A stretch of 6,088 nt of DNA, taken from Leptolyngbyaceae cyanobacterium SM1_3_5. Its GTDB lineage: Bacteria > Cyanobacteriota > Cyanobacteriia > Elainellales > Elainellaceae. Under the pieces are notes generated by a model. That model saw only the letters and a list, made by a program, of their open reading frames with translations, had not been told where the DNA came from and did no database searches. Within the stretch, counting starts at the first letter, position 1. Each line of letters begins with the position of its first letter. The stretch is taken from NCBI GenBank assembly GCA_012031475.1, contig JAAUTJ010000319.1, forward strand, positions 1 to 6,088. The letters run 5' to 3'. Below are positions 5,461 to 6,088 of this stretch, piece after piece. The position numbers were made by a program, and so were the translations under genes.

Positions 5461-6088
5461 TCAAACTTCTTTTTCGAGATGCGATCGCCCCTCACGAATT
5501 TCCGCCCATCGATCGCTTTTCGTCTCGACAAATTCCACTTCTGCTAATCCTTTGCGCTTGGTCGGTTTTGATAGACCTTTCCAGGTTTTTCGTAAGCTGT
5601 TGAAAGCGGGACCGACCAGTTCGATCGGCAGTTTGGAAACGATCCAGCGGGCGATCGAATTGCGTCCAACGGCAAACGAGCCGCTGATCACGGCTTCGAC
5701 CAGCCAGCGACCGAGGGGAATTTTGGCAGGACGATAGCCAAAATCGGGAATCGGGCGTCTCCAAAAGTGCTGAACGGCGAGGCGGATGAACGTGCCGCGC
5801 TTTTTGAAGTCGAGCATGTGGCCGTGCATGGCGAGGGCGGCGGGGAGGGCGATCGATTCCAAGTGCAACTCATCTGCCGCCTGCATTTGAGCGAGAATCT
5901 TTTCAGCAAATTCGCTGCGAGCCACGACGACCGAATGGCCGCCGCCCGCTTGCTCAAAGGCGGGTGACCACGCATCGCCAACGGATAGATCGGTCGCCTC
6001 ATTCGTGAAGTCCGGCGTGATCTGGCAGTTGCGTGAAATGTAGAACGGAATTAGATAGTTGTAGTAGAACTTTTGGGCTTTGAATTCG
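5461..6088 (-). CDS. FrhB/FdhB C-terminal domain protein (coenzyme F420 hydrogenase/dehydrogenase beta subunit-like), 5'-partial
   Basis: The frame is open from the window edge to TGA at 5461, giving the last 208 residues; the start lies outside. An internal ATG at 5925 is not the true start, because homologous sequence continues upstream of it. Family signs are YISRNCQITPDFTNEATDLS followed by VGDAW, matching the FrhB/FdhB C-terminal pattern (C-x2-C-x-D-x-x-x-E-x-A-D-x-x-x-G-D), and later AMHGHMLDFKKRGTFIRL. Relatives are flavin and Fe-S oxidoreductases, including divinyl-chlorophyllide reductase BciB, 7-hydroxymethyl chlorophyll reductase, and proteins of polysaccharide clusters. Here the second cysteine of the motif is Thr (CQIT), so a usual [4Fe-4S] ligand is lacking. 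The C-terminal tail EGRSHLEKEV is partly encoded by a HIP1 site (5481-5488). A deleted paralogue lies at 3954-4109. Family placement is fairly secure; substrate unknown. Confidence 0.65.
   Translation of the reverse strand, partial: EFKAQKFYYNYLIPFYISRNCQITPDFTNEATDLSVGDAWSPAFEQAGGGHSVVVARSEFAEKILAQMQAADELHLESIALPAALAMHGHMLDFKKRGTFIRLAVQHFWRRPIPDFGYRPAKIPLGRWLVEAVISGSFAVGRNSIARWIVSKLPIELVGPAFNSLRKTWKGLSKPTKRKGLAEVEFVETKSDRWAEIREGRSHLEKEV
5873..5979. repeat. Direct repeat, right copy (partner 4003-4109)
   Basis: This is the part of the right-edge gene that aligns gap-free with 4003-4109. It encodes VGDAW through QMQAAD. It marks the right boundary of the segment that holds the Uma2 and ribbon-helix-helix genes. 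Confidence 0.8.

Overview
The window comes from a filamentous cyanobacterium. Three things point there: at least eight perfect HIP1 octamers (GCGATCGC, at 201, 862, 982, 1032, 2066, 3971, 4141 and 5481), a cyanobacterial-type ribosomal protein L32, and a clear HetR. HetR is largely restricted to filamentous cyanobacteria and occurs in both heterocystous and non-heterocystous strains. I see no NtcA-type site near the inhibitor gene described below, which leans weakly towards a non-heterocystous strain.

Layout. 1-1685 (+): C-terminal part of an ABC exporter (membrane domain plus ATPase) that enters from the left edge and has a one-base frameshift near 142-146. 1688-1715: a perfect 28-bp palindrome between convergent genes. 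1747-2103 (-): a small secreted protein with an SLH-like motif. 2199-2425 (-): rpmF and its terminator. 2502-3399 (-): hetR, broken by two closely spaced one-base deletions. 3608-3748 (-): a 46-residue gene with a hydrophobic N-terminus and a C-terminus of exactly RGSGR, a PatX-type HetR inhibitor. 3954-4109 (-): a remnant of a gene whose longer copy lies at the right edge. 4188-4829 (+): a Uma2-family nuclease-like protein. 4862-5431 (+): a ribbon-helix-helix protein. 5461-6088 (-): a FrhB/FdhB-like protein running off the right edge.

The centrepiece is the tandem patX-hetR pair. HetR is the autoregulated activator of cell differentiation, and RGSGR is the peptide known to bind and inhibit it. 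Activator and inhibitor therefore lie side by side on one strand, 208 bp apart, with the inhibitor upstream. The inhibitor gene is short, out of frame with a longer spurious ORF, and easily missed. HetR keeps the residues tied to RGSGR binding but has lost the Ser152 equivalent.

The right third looks like an accessory island. The Uma2 and ribbon-helix-helix genes have no perfect HIP1 site between 4149 and 5480, and they sit between two directly repeated copies of part of the FrhB-like gene. The left copy carries an in-frame 120-codon internal deletion. All three frameshifts in the window look like loss of one base from a short run of identical bases, so sequencing or assembly error is at least as likely as true gene decay.
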